From assembly GCF_000422365.1 (NCBI RefSeq), contig NZ_AULQ01000008.1:62001-126000 (forward strand): a stretch of 64,000 nucleotides of DNA, read 5' to 3'. Shown piece after piece: positions 44,427 through 53,002 of this stretch. This DNA comes from Mesoflavibacter zeaxanthinifaciens DSM 18436. GTDB taxonomy: Bacteria > Bacteroidota > Bacteroidia > Flavobacteriales > Flavobacteriaceae. The position numbers and the translations under genes are program-made. The notes beneath the pieces were generated by a model. It saw nothing but the letters and a program-made list of their open reading frames with translations, ran no database searches and had not been told where the DNA came from. How positions within the stretch are numbered: position 1 is the first letter of the stretch; the number at the start of each line of letters is the position of its first letter.

Positions 44427-44458
44427 TTTGTTTGAGTGTATTACATCTAATATTTTTG
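44427..44458 (+). promoter_or_regulatory. Two-box promoter for the DUF1573 gene
   Basis: TTTG at 44427-44430 and TATTTTTG at 44451-44458, spaced 20 bases: the full Bacteroidota -33/-7 pattern. The leader would be about 45 bases. Confidence 0.7.
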
Positions 44459-44509
44459 CTAGAGGAGTAAAAAGTGATTAAATTTACAAATCATTAAAAT
44501 TTATATACA

Positions 44510-44935
44510 ATGAAAAAATTAATGACATTATTATTTGTTGGCTTGATTAGTTTAACAGTTAATGCTCAAGAAAAAGTAGCAAAAATTGAATTTAAAGAAA
44601 CTACAATTGACTACGGTACAATAGAAAAAGGAGCTAATGGTTTAAGAACTTTTGAATTTACTAATACAGGTGATGCTCCTTTAATTATATCTAAAGTAAG
44701 TTCTAGTTGCGGATGTACAGTCCCAAAAAAACCTGAAAAACCAATTATGCCTGGTGAAAAAGGTGAAATAGAGGTAAAATATGACACAAATAGAGTAATG
44801 CCAATTAGAAAAACAATTACTGTTTTATCTAATGCGGATACGCCAACAGTTTCTTTAAAAATTAAAGGAAACGTTATTGACCCTTCAAAGACAAGTGTGT
44901 TAGCTAAAAAAGAAAAGAGTGTTATGGAAAAATAA
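44510..44935 (+). CDS. DUF1573 family secreted protein
   Basis: 141 residues. Signal peptide MKKLMTLLFVGLISLTVNAQ, then one immunoglobulin-like domain with the DUF1573 core FEFTNTGDAPLIISKVSSSC, GCTVPKKPEKPIMPGEKG and IEVKYDTNRV. The SSCGCT Cys pair is typical. These single-domain proteins are abundant in Bacteroidota periplasm and resemble the ASH fold; function unknown. Strong two-box promoter. Shared bidirectional terminator with the aspartyl protease gene. Confidence 0.88.
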   Translation: MKKLMTLLFVGLISLTVNAQEKVAKIEFKETTIDYGTIEKGANGLRTFEFTNTGDAPLIISKVSSSCGCTVPKKPEKPIMPGEKGEIEVKYDTNRVMPIRKTITVLSNADTPTVSLKIKGNVIDPSKTSVLAKKEKSVMEK

Positions 44936-44954
44936 CATTTAAAAAAATTTTATT

Positions 44955-44986
44955 AAAGCCGAAAACTAATGTTTTCGGCTTTTTTT
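44955..44986. terminator. Bidirectional terminator, DUF1573/aspartyl protease
   Basis: Stem AAAGCCGAAAAC/GTTTTCGGCTTT with a TAAT loop, followed by more T. Serves both converging genes. Confidence 0.88.
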
Positions 44987-46322
44987 ATTCTAAAGGAGAT
45001 TTTAATGTAATAGCAAACTTACGCTCTATTCCGTTTCTGATCACAACAAACTTTAACTCTTCTCCTGAATCTTTATAGAAATATCCTGTTAGTTTTTCTA
45101 AAGTCATATCTTGAGTACTTCTATTATTTATGTAAACAATCTCATCACCTCTTAATAATCCTGCTTTTTCTGCTGGAGAATTAGGTAAAACTTCATAAAT
45201 AGTATAAACTGGCTTAAGATTATATTTATAATTAGGTTTTATAATGCTGTTAATGTTTATAGATTTTTCATCTCTAAAACTTACCGCTGAGTTTTGTTTT
45301 GCATTAAGTTCCATAACCATTCTAACGCCACTATTTTCAACTAAAATCCCGCTTTTATTATAACTAAACTTATCCTTATAATAGCTATTAGGTTTTAACA
45401 TTAACCGTGAATTTGAGTAATCAAACACAGAATTAAACCGTTTTAATATCTCTCCTCCTAAAGAGCCATTTCTACCCTCATAAGATCTCATAAAATTAAC
45501 AGATAAAGTATCAGGAAATGCAACTGTTGGTTGTTCTATATCAAACACTCCTAATGTTATTTTTTTAATTTTAGAGCGCCTACCATAAACACTACCATTA
45601 AGTCCCGTACCAAGATAATCTATAAATGACTTTTGTTTTAGTTGTATATTATTAACCTTGTCTTCAAATAACCAAAGTGCATCACTATTACCTGAATCTA
45701 ATAGTAAATTAACTGGTATATTTTTATTTGCACCAATATCTACATAAGACAAAACATAGGGTCTATTATTTTCTAAGTTTAAATCTAATACTTGGCACCT
45801 TCTACACATTCTTAATTTGTATTCTGATGGTCTTTTAATTTTAATAAACTTTCGATTATAATTAATTTCTATAATAAAATCTTTAAAAAAATCATAACCA
45901 ATAATGCCATCTATAGGTATTCCTATTTTTGGCGCAAAATTTAGTTCTGGATCAAAAACGGCATAAAAAGCTTGGTCGCTATTTACTGCTTCACCAATTT
46001 TAAAAGTATTATGACTAGAGCGTAAAGCTTCTAAATCATTTCCGTTACCTAATCCTCTTACTTTTATTTTTTCTGCATTTAAAATTTGTAAAGAATCTGC
46101 AGCTTTTAAAAAATTAAAAACTATAGGCTTACTAACACCTGTATCCAATAAAAAAGTTAATTCTAAGCCATTAACTTCAACAGGAATTAATATGACGTTA
46201 TTTATTAATTCAAATCTAATTTTATCAGACGTTTTACCTTCTGGAAGCTTATATATACTCTGTGAATAAAGACTTTGAAATAACGCAAATATTAATAATA
46301 ATGTGATTTTAGCACTTTGCAT
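44985..46322 (-). CDS. Secreted retropepsin-like aspartyl protease with PDZ domain
   Basis: 445 residues. Signal peptide MQSAKITLLLIFALFQSLYS. Two aspartyl-protease active-site-like motifs occur in one chain: LTFLLDTGVSK (Asp60) and NLLLDSGNSDALW (about 208), so the two lobes may form a pseudo-dimer. A C-terminal PDZ domain (about 370-440) has the NSPAEKAGLLRGDEIVYINN loop. Probably a periplasmic processing enzyme; substrate unknown. Confidence 0.85.
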   Translation of the reverse strand: MQSAKITLLLIFALFQSLYSQSIYKLPEGKTSDKIRFELINNVILIPVEVNGLELTFLLDTGVSKPIVFNFLKAADSLQILNAEKIKVRGLGNGNDLEALRSSHNTFKIGEAVNSDQAFYAVFDPELNFAPKIGIPIDGIIGYDFFKDFIIEINYNRKFIKIKRPSEYKLRMCRRCQVLDLNLENNRPYVLSYVDIGANKNIPVNLLLDSGNSDALWLFEDKVNNIQLKQKSFIDYLGTGLNGSVYGRRSKIKKITLGVFDIEQPTVAFPDTLSVNFMRSYEGRNGSLGGEILKRFNSVFDYSNSRLMLKPNSYYKDKFSYNKSGILVENSGVRMVMELNAKQNSAVSFRDEKSININSIIKPNYKYNLKPVYTIYEVLPNSPAEKAGLLRGDEIVYINNRSTQDMTLEKLTGYFYKDSGEELKFVVIRNGIERKFAITLKSPLE

Positions 46323-46449
46323 TAGTAAATAATAAAAAATATGTCCTCTTAAATTTACAAATCTTTAATTACTTGATACTTTTTAGTTGGTATTATTTGA
46401 ATTATTCTCTAATAATTTTTGCAAATTTGCAGGACAAATATTAATTAGT

Positions 46450-47640
46450 ATGCCAGTAATTTCAAAAAAGGGGCAATCAATGCCTCAATCACCTATAAGA
46501 AAGTTAGTTCCTTACGCAGAACAAGCCTATAAAGAAGGTAAAACGGTTTACCATTTAAACATAGGACAACCAGATATAAAAACTCCTCAAGTTGCTTTAG
46601 ACGCTGTTAAAGTTCACTCTTTAGACATTTTAGCTTACACAAGGTCTGAAGGCTCTGAAGGTTACCGTAAAAAAATAGCAGATTACTATGCTAAAAATGA
46701 TATCCATGTAAAGCATGATGACATAATTGTAACTACTGGTGGTAGTGAAGCTTTATTGTTTGCTTTTGGTAGTATTATGGATGTTGATGACGAGGTAATT
46801 ATACCAGAACCTTTTTATGCTAATTACAACGGATTTTCTACCGCTTCTGGTGTTAAAGTTGTACCTGTAATTTCAAAAATTGAAGACAACTTTGCTTTAC
46901 CTGCTATAGAAGAATTTGAAAAATTAATCACGCCAAAAACAAAAGCAATATTAATTTGTAACCCAGGTAATCCAACAGGTTATTTATATTCTAAAGAAGA
47001 AATTAAAAAGCTAGCAGAAATCGTTAAAAAACACGATCTATTTTTAATAGCTGATGAAGTATATCGCGAGTTTGCTTACGACGGTGCAAAACATTACTCA
47101 ATCTTACAAGAAGAAGGCTTAGAAGACTACGCTATAGTTATAGATTCTGTATCTAAAAGATATAGCATGTGTGGCGCACGTATTGGATGCTTAGTTTCTA
47201 AAAGTAAAGATGTTATAGCTACAGCATTAAAATTTGCTCAAGCGCGATTAAGTCCGCCAACATTAGCGCAAATTGCAAGTGAAGCCGCCTTACAAACACC
47301 ACAAAGTTACTTTGATGAAGTAAATAAAGAATATGTAGAGCGTCGTAACGTTTTAATAGAAGAATTAAGCAAAATTGAAGGTGTAAAAGTAGCAAAACCT
47401 AAAGGTGCTTTTTATTGTATTGCTGAGTTACCAATTAAAAATGCAGATAAATTTGCACAGTGGTTATTAGAGTCTTTTGATGTTGACAAAGAAACCATTA
47501 TGGTTGCTCCTGCAGCTGGCTTTTACAGCACACCAAATGTAGGTTTAAACCAAATAAGAATTGCTTACGTATTAAATAAAGAAAGTCTGGTAAAAGCCGT
47601 TAACATTTTAAAAGAAGCGCTTAAAGTTTACAAAGATTAG
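46450..47640 (+). CDS. Class I/II PLP-dependent aminotransferase (AspC-like)
   Basis: 396 residues from the ATG at 46450 (MPVISKKGQSMPQSP); a TTG at 46387 would add an unnatural 21-residue extension. Fold-type I markers: LNIGQPDIKTP, TRSEGSEGYRKKIA, NPGNPTGYLYS, and the PLP lysine in SVSKRYSMCGARIG. Aspartate-type aminotransferase is most likely; amino-acid specificity is not decidable. It overlaps murB by one base (TAGTG). Confidence 0.9.
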   Translation: MPVISKKGQSMPQSPIRKLVPYAEQAYKEGKTVYHLNIGQPDIKTPQVALDAVKVHSLDILAYTRSEGSEGYRKKIADYYAKNDIHVKHDDIIVTTGGSEALLFAFGSIMDVDDEVIIPEPFYANYNGFSTASGVKVVPVISKIEDNFALPAIEEFEKLITPKTKAILICNPGNPTGYLYSKEEIKKLAEIVKKHDLFLIADEVYREFAYDGAKHYSILQEEGLEDYAIVIDSVSKRYSMCGARIGCLVSKSKDVIATALKFAQARLSPPTLAQIASEAALQTPQSYFDEVNKEYVERRNVLIEELSKIEGVKVAKPKGAFYCIAELPIKNADKFAQWLLESFDVDKETIMVAPAAGFYSTPNVGLNQIRIAYVLNKESLVKAVNILKEALKVYKD

Positions 47641-48653
47641 TGCAAGTACAGCATAACATATCATTAAAACCCTACAATACTTTTGGTATTGATGTTAAGG
47701 CAAAGCATTTTATTTCAGTAGAAAATATAGACGATTTAAAAACTATATTTTCTACTGAAAAATTTCCTAATAAATTTATTATTGGTGGCGGCAGCAATAT
47801 GCTATTAACAAAAGATGTTGATGCACTTGTCATTCATTTAAATTTAAAAGGAAAGAAAACAGTTTCTACAAACGACAACCATGTTTTTATAAAAGCTGAA
47901 GCTGGAGAAAACTGGCACGATTTTGTACTTTGGACTTTAAAACAAAATTATGGCGGTTTAGAAAATATGTCTTTAATACCTGGTAATGTTGGTACATCGC
48001 CCATACAAAATATTGGTGCTTACGGTGTAGAACTTAAGGATGTTTTTGAGTCTTGCGAAGTCTTAAATTTAGACACTTTAACCATTGAAACCTTATCAAA
48101 AAAAGACTGTCAATTTGGGTACCGTAACTCGATTTTTAAAAACGAAGCTAAAGGCAAATACATTATTTTAAACGTAACTTTTAAGCTAACCAAAAACAAC
48201 CATAATTTACACACTAATTATGGTGCAATACTTTCTCAATTAGAAACAATGAATGTTACAAATCCAAGCATTCAAGATGTTTCTAAAGCTGTAATTGCTA
48301 TAAGACAAAGTAAATTACCAGATCCAAAAGAGATTGGTAATTCTGGTAGTTTTTTTAAAAATCCAATTATTTCAACTGAACAATTTAAAGAGCTACAACG
48401 TAATTTTCCTAATGCACCTCATTATGTAATTTCAGAAACTGAGGTAAAAGTACCTGCTGGTTGGCTAATAGAAACTGCTGGATTTAAAGGAAAAACTTTT
48501 GACAATTACGGCGTACATAAAAAACAAGCACTAGTGTTGGTTAATTATGGTGGCGCCAAAGGCGAAGACATTCTTCAACTTTCAAAATTGATACAAAAAA
48601 CAATTTATCGTATATTTAATATTTCTATTGAAGCCGAAGTAAATATTTTTTAA
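47640..48653 (+). CDS. murB: UDP-N-acetylenolpyruvoylglucosamine reductase
   Basis: 337 residues, type I MurB length as in E. coli. GTG start overlapping the previous stop by one base gives the family N-terminus MQVQHNISLKPYNTFGIDV. FAD site IIGGGSNMLLTKD, SLIPGNVGTSPIQNIGAYG, and the catalytic Ser in GNSGSFFKNPI are present, as is the AGWLIETAGFKG segment. It reduces UDP-GlcNAc-enolpyruvate to UDP-MurNAc. A sigma-factor gene follows after 46 bases. Confidence 0.95.
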   Translation: MQVQHNISLKPYNTFGIDVKAKHFISVENIDDLKTIFSTEKFPNKFIIGGGSNMLLTKDVDALVIHLNLKGKKTVSTNDNHVFIKAEAGENWHDFVLWTLKQNYGGLENMSLIPGNVGTSPIQNIGAYGVELKDVFESCEVLNLDTLTIETLSKKDCQFGYRNSIFKNEAKGKYIILNVTFKLTKNNHNLHTNYGAILSQLETMNVTNPSIQDVSKAVIAIRQSKLPDPKEIGNSGSFFKNPIISTEQFKELQRNFPNAPHYVISETEVKVPAGWLIETAGFKGKTFDNYGVHKKQALVLVNYGGAKGEDILQLSKLIQKTIYRIFNISIEAEVNIF

Positions 48654-48699
48654 TAATCACTTCAAAAGATAAAACTAACTAACTCTTAAAACTGCATAT

Positions 48700-49230
48700 T
48701 TGGACTTTTCGATTGAAGATAGTATAATAGAGCACCTAAAAAATGGCAACAAAAAAGCCATTACTCTTCTGTATGAAAACTATGCAGATGCGCTTTTTGG
48801 TGTTATAAAAAAAGTAATTAGTGACGACGATTTAGCACAAGATGTATTACAAATAACCTTAATTAAAGTCTGGAAAAAAGGCAAAAGCTATGACCCAGAA
48901 AAAGCCAAATTATTTACTTGGTTATACCGTATTGCATACAACTCTGCAATAGATAAAGTTAGATCTGTAAATAATAAAGCAACAAAGGAAATCCAAATTG
49001 AAAATTCAAACGTATATAAACTGACTACCAAAAGTTTAAACGAAGATGTGATGGATATAAAAAAACACATTCACACCTTAGAATTTAAATATCAAGAAGT
49101 CATTAACGCATTGTTTTTTGAAGGTATGACACAACAAGAAGCTAGTGAAGAGTTAAATATACCTTTAGGAACCATCAAATCTAGATTGAAAATTGCGTTA
49201 CGTGAATTGAAAAAAATTTACAACCCTTAA
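48700..49230 (+). CDS. ECF-type RNA polymerase sigma factor
   Basis: 176 residues from a TTG start; no in-frame ATG before region 2 exists. Region 2 has DDDLAQDVLQITLIKVWKKG and KLFTWLYRIAYNSAIDKVR, region 4 has FFEGMTQQEASEELNIPLG and TIKSRLKIALREL. The TTG overlaps CATATTTG (48695-48702), one base off the -7 consensus, so the real start or promoter is uncertain. The anti-sigma gene follows at 12 bases. Typical of SigK/RskA-type pairs in flavobacteria. Confidence 0.9.
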   Translation: MDFSIEDSIIEHLKNGNKKAITLLYENYADALFGVIKKVISDDDLAQDVLQITLIKVWKKGKSYDPEKAKLFTWLYRIAYNSAIDKVRSVNNKATKEIQIENSNVYKLTTKSLNEDVMDIKKHIHTLEFKYQEVINALFFEGMTQQEASEELNIPLGTIKSRLKIALRELKKIYNP

Positions 49231-49242
49231 TTGTAAAAAGTG

Positions 49243-50049
49243 ATGAATGTAAATGAACAAATAACTACTTTTTTAAAATCTAATTTATTAGATAAATACT
49301 TGATAGGTCAAACTACAGCTTCAGAAACTGAAGAGGTAGAACATTATATAAACACCTATCCAGAAGTTAAAAAAGTTTACGAAAAACTACAGGACAAGCT
49401 AGAACTTTCAGCTCAAATAAATGCTGTAAACGCCCCTAAAAATGCATTAGATAACATTTTAAATACATTAGAAGAAGACACACCTGTTGTACCAATGCAG
49501 CCTAATAAACCAAAAAGAAAATGGTTTAGTCTAGCAATTGCTGCAAGTGTAGCAGCTTTACTTTTTGCTGGTAGTTCTGCATATTTATTCGTACAAAACT
49601 CAAATCTATCTAACGAAAATCAAGTTATCGTAGACGAGATTTTTGACCTTAGAAGTGATATTGCAAAAAACAACAGTCGTTTAACTGATGTATTAGAGCA
49701 ATTTAAACAACTTAACAACCCAGAAACAGAAAAGTACGTATTAAAAGGTAACCGAAGTGCAAAAGACTTAAAAACCGTAGCTTACATCAATCCAAAAGAA
49801 AAAAAATCTATGATAGATGTAGTGTCTTTACCTCAATTACCGGATGATCAAGTCTATCAAATCTGGGCAGATATCCAAGGAAAAATGGTTAGTTTAGGTA
49901 TTTTAACAGAAGCCGATAGAAAACTTCAAGAAATACCTTATACAGAAGATGCTTTAGGTTTAAGCATATCTGTAGAACCAAAAGGCGGAAGCTTAGAACG
50001 ATCTAGCGATACACCTGTTGCAGAAATCTCTTTAAAGCTTAACGACTAA
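49243..50049 (+). CDS. RskA-type membrane anti-sigma factor
   Basis: 268 residues from the ATG (a GTG one codon earlier is possible). The cytosolic N-terminus (1-85) has the anti-sigma helical fold (LDKYLIGQTTASETEEVEHY) without a zinc motif. One membrane helix lies around 95-115 (LAIAASVAALLFAGSSAYLF), then a periplasmic coiled coil and the RskA C-terminal domain (VYQIWADIQGKMVSLG, LGLSISVEPKGGS). It holds the preceding ECF sigma at the membrane. Terminator follows. Confidence 0.9.
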   Translation: MNVNEQITTFLKSNLLDKYLIGQTTASETEEVEHYINTYPEVKKVYEKLQDKLELSAQINAVNAPKNALDNILNTLEEDTPVVPMQPNKPKRKWFSLAIAASVAALLFAGSSAYLFVQNSNLSNENQVIVDEIFDLRSDIAKNNSRLTDVLEQFKQLNNPETEKYVLKGNRSAKDLKTVAYINPKEKKSMIDVVSLPQLPDDQVYQIWADIQGKMVSLGILTEADRKLQEIPYTEDALGLSISVEPKGGSLERSSDTPVAEISLKLND

Positions 50050-50070
50050 AACATTTCAATTAATAAAAGT

Positions 50071-50105
50071 AAAAAGCCATACCAAAAAGTATGGCTTTCT
50101 TTTTG
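50071..50105 (+). terminator. Terminator of the murB-sigma-anti-sigma unit
   Basis: Stem AAAGCCATAC/GTATGGCTTT, 6-base loop, followed by CTTTTTGG. Confidence 0.85.
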
Positions 50106-50135
50106 GTTTAATTTGTATTAAAATTAATATCTTTG
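50102..50135 (+). promoter_or_regulatory. Promoter of the small Cys protein gene
   Basis: TTTG at 50102-50105 and TATCTTTG at 50128-50135, spacing 22. The -33 box lies in the terminator T-tract. Confidence 0.5.
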
Positions 50136-50158
50136 CAGTAACAAAAAGATACTTTATT

Positions 50159-50362
50159 TTGAAACTTTTATTAATAACATTATTACTTCTAGGATTAGGT
50201 ATTGCTGGTATTGCTATAAAAATTTGGGCAAAAAAAGATGGTAAATTTGCAGGCACTTGCGCTAGCCAAAACCCAATGCTTAACAAAGATGGTGATGCTT
50301 GTGGTTTTTGCGGAAAAACTCCAGATCAATTCGATTCGTGTAACGAGCCTCAACACTCTTAA
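50159..50362 (+). CDS. Small membrane-anchored cysteine-rich protein
   Basis: 67 residues from a TTG start, supported by the promoter 24 bases upstream and by the hydrophobic N-terminus (MKLLLITLLLLGLGIAGIAI). The exported part has GTCASQNPML, DGDACGFCGK with a CxxC pair and a final SCNEPQ; four Cys in about 45 residues could bind metal or form disulfides. The family is recurrent in flavobacteria but has no assigned role. The glycosyltransferase gene starts 6 bases later. Confidence 0.72.
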   Translation: MKLLLITLLLLGLGIAGIAIKIWAKKDGKFAGTCASQNPMLNKDGDACGFCGKTPDQFDSCNEPQHS

Positions 50363-50368
50363 TAAAAC

Positions 50369-51484
50369 ATGATAATACTTGATATACTGTTCTACAGTTT
50401 TATAATTGTAGTTATCATTCAAGTATTATACTATGCTGTACTTTTTGGTAGTTTTTCTTTTTCAAAAACAGAATCAAAAGCTACTAAAAGTAACTTACCT
50501 ATTTCGGTCATTATTTGTGCTAAAAATGAAGCCGAAAACATCAAACGTTTTTTACCTTCAATTTTAAATCAAGATTATCCAAACTTTGAAGTTGTTTTAA
50601 TTAACGATGCTTCTATTGATGATACTTTAGATGTTTTTGAAGCTTTCGCTGAAAAACATAATAACATAAAAATTGTAAACGTAGAAAATAACGAAGCGTT
50701 TTGGGGCAATAAAAAATATGCCCTTACATTAGGTATTAAAGCAGCAAAACACAAACATTTACTATTTACAGATGCAGATTGTAAACCTGTTTCTAATCAA
50801 TGGATTTTTGAAATCATTTCACATTTTACAGAACAAAAAACTATTGTTTTAGGTTATGGCGCTTATCAAAAAATTAAAAACTCATTTTTAAACAAACTTA
50901 TTAGATACGAAACCTTACTTACTGCAACACAATATTTTTCTTTTGCTAAAATAGGCATACCATATATGGGCGTAGGTAGAAACCTCGCTTATCATAGTGA
51001 TGAGTTTTTTAACGCTAACGGTTTTATAAACCATATAAAAATAAGATCTGGTGATGATGATTTATTTATTAATGAAGTCGCCACCGAAAAAAACACAACT
51101 ATTTGTGTAAATCCTCAAAGTTTTACCATATCTCTACCTAAAACTAATTTTAAAGATTGGTATAGACAAAAACGCAGACATGTGTCTACTGCAAATCTTT
51201 ATAAATTTAAACACAAATTTTTGTTAGCGCTATTTTATATTAGTCAGGTTTTGTTTTGGCTTTTAGGAATAGTACTTATTTCAACACTTTATTTATGGCC
51301 ATTTGTGTTAGGAATTATTATTTTAAGGTTTATCCTACAATTTTTAAGTATCGGATTTTCAGCAAAAAAATTAAAAGAATTTGACATAGTTTTTTTACTT
51401 CCTTTTTTAGAGACTTCTTTACTTGTCATACAATTCTGTATCTTTATAAATAATAAAATTTCAAAACCTAATTATTGGAAATAA
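50369..51484 (+). CDS. Membrane family 2 glycosyltransferase
   Basis: 371 residues. One N-terminal membrane helix (1-28), the GT-A domain (ISVIICAKNEAENIKRFLPS, VVLINDASIDDTLD, LLFTDADCKPV with DxD-type DAD), the QxxRW-like segment WYRQKRRHVST, and three C-terminal helices. Processive or semi-processive inner-membrane transferase, possibly exopolysaccharide. The sigma-factor gene overlaps its 3' end by 10 bases. Confidence 0.87.
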   Translation: MIILDILFYSFIIVVIIQVLYYAVLFGSFSFSKTESKATKSNLPISVIICAKNEAENIKRFLPSILNQDYPNFEVVLINDASIDDTLDVFEAFAEKHNNIKIVNVENNEAFWGNKKYALTLGIKAAKHKHLLFTDADCKPVSNQWIFEIISHFTEQKTIVLGYGAYQKIKNSFLNKLIRYETLLTATQYFSFAKIGIPYMGVGRNLAYHSDEFFNANGFINHIKIRSGDDDLFINEVATEKNTTICVNPQSFTISLPKTNFKDWYRQKRRHVSTANLYKFKHKFLLALFYISQVLFWLLGIVLISTLYLWPFVLGIIILRFILQFLSIGFSAKKLKEFDIVFLLPFLETSLLVIQFCIFINNKISKPNYWK

Positions 51485-52020
51485 AAGACGCTATAAAAAA
51501 AGCTAAAAACAACGACCAAAAAGCGTTTAAACAGTTACTAAACACTTATTGGGACCAAGTATATGGTTTTCAATTAAAACGTGTTGAAAACGAAAATGAC
51601 GCAGAAGATATAACCATACAAACCTTCTCTAAAGCATTTGATAAGATTGAGACTTTTGACGAAAAATATACATTTAGCACTTGGTTAATTACCATTTCTA
51701 AAAATATACATATTGACATTGTAAGAAAAGAAAAAAACTCGATCAAACATGCACTATCTAGGACAGATGAAGAAGTATATAATGTTTTAGACGAAACACC
51801 TTCTGTTGAAGACAAACTAATTACAGAACAAAACCTAGCTAAACTACTTAGAGATATAAAAAAGTTAAAGCCTCATTACCAAGAAGTAATTAACTTAAGA
51901 TATTTTCAAGAATACAGTTATAAAGAAATTTCTGAAGAGCTTAACGAACCTATAAACAACGTAAAAGTTAAATTATTACGAGCAAAAAAATTGCTTGCAG
52001 AGATTATTCAGAAAAAATAA
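51475..52020 (+). CDS. ECF-type RNA polymerase sigma factor
   Basis: 181 residues from a TTG start that overlaps the glycosyltransferase end by 10 bases. Region 2 NDAEDITIQTFSKAFDKIE and STWLITISKNIHIDIVRK, region 4 LRYFQEYSYKEISEELNEP and NNVKVKLLRAKKLL. No anti-sigma gene is adjacent; it is the third ECF sigma in the window. Regulon unknown. Confidence 0.88.
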   Translation: MEIKDAIKKAKNNDQKAFKQLLNTYWDQVYGFQLKRVENENDAEDITIQTFSKAFDKIETFDEKYTFSTWLITISKNIHIDIVRKEKNSIKHALSRTDEEVYNVLDETPSVEDKLITEQNLAKLLRDIKKLKPHYQEVINLRYFQEYSYKEISEELNEPINNVKVKLLRAKKLLAEIIQKK

Positions 52021-52097
52021 ATTTCACAATTAAATTCTCATACAATTTGCTAAAATTAGTTAACCAAGCTAAAGTTTTAAATCACACTTATAACTCG

Positions 52098-52105
52098 TAT
52101 CTTTG
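52098..52105 (+). promoter_or_regulatory. TAnnTTTG -7 box for lipA-gapdh
   Basis: TATCTTTG, 18 bases before the lipA ATG; TTTTA about 19 bases upstream may be a weak -33 box. Confidence 0.55.
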
Positions 52106-52123
52106 CAAGTAGAAAAATAAACT

Positions 52124-53002
52124 ATGAATACAGAGAACGTTTCAAATATATTACCAGAAAGAAAACCTAAACCAAAATGGTTACGAGTTAAATTACCAAC
52201 TGGTAAAAAGTATACCGAATTAAGAGGCTTAGTAGACAAGTACAATTTAAATACCATTTGTACTTCTGGAAGTTGTCCAAATATGGGCGAATGTTGGGGA
52301 GAAGGAACTGCTACTTTTATGATTTTAGGTAACGTTTGCACAAGATCTTGTGGTTTTTGTGGTGTAAAAACAGGTAGACCAGAAGATGTAGATTGGGACG
52401 AACCTGAAAAAGTTGCTCGTTCTATCAAAATAATGAAAATTAAACATGCCGTTTTAACTAGTGTTGATAGAGACGATTTAAAAGACATGGGAAGTATCAT
52501 GTGGGCAGAAACTGTTAAAGCTGTACGACGCATGAATCCTGAAACAACAATGGAGACTTTAATTCCAGACTTTCAAGGTATCGAAATGCATATTGATAGA
52601 CTTATTAATGTTGCTCCAGAAGTTATTTCGCACAACATAGAAACCGTAAGACGCTTAACTAGAGAAGTACGTATACAAGCAAAATACGACCGTAGTATGC
52701 AAGTTTTAAAATATTTAAAACAGCAAGGACAACGCCGTACAAAATCTGGTATAATGTTAGGTTTAGGCGAAACTAGAGAAGAAGTTATTGAAACACTTCA
52801 CGATCTTAAAGAAAACGACGTAGATGTTGTAACTATTGGACAATACCTACAACCAAGTAAAAAACACTTACCGGTAAAGCGTTTTATTATGCCTGATGAG
52901 TTTAAAGAATACGAAGAAATAGGACTTAAATTAGGTTTTAGACATGTAGAAAGTAGCGCTTTAGTTCGTTCATCTTACAAAGCTCAAAAACATATTAATT
53001 AA
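52124..53002 (+). CDS. lipA: Lipoyl synthase
   Basis: 292 residues. Both iron-sulfur sites are intact: auxiliary [12 protein letters not shown] (Cx4Cx5C) and radical-SAM CTRSCGFC (Cx3Cx2C). [27 protein letters not shown] and [16 protein letters not shown] are diagnostic. It inserts two sulfurs in octanoyl-lipoyl domains, including GcvH of the glycine cleavage system. Its stop overlaps the next ATG by one base. Confidence 0.97.
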   Translation: MNTENVSNILPERKPKPKWLRVKLPTGKKYTELRGLVDKYNLNTICTSGSCPNMGECWGEGTATFMILGNVCTRSCGFCGVKTGRPEDVDWDEPEKVARSIKIMKIKHAVLTSVDRDDLKDMGSIMWAETVKAVRRMNPETTMETLIPDFQGIEMHIDRLINVAPEVISHNIETVRRLTREVRIQAKYDRSMQVLKYLKQQGQRRTKSGIMLGLGETREEVIETLHDLKENDVDVVTIGQYLQPSKKHLPVKRFIMPDEFKEYEEIGLKLGFRHVESSALVRSSYKAQKHIN

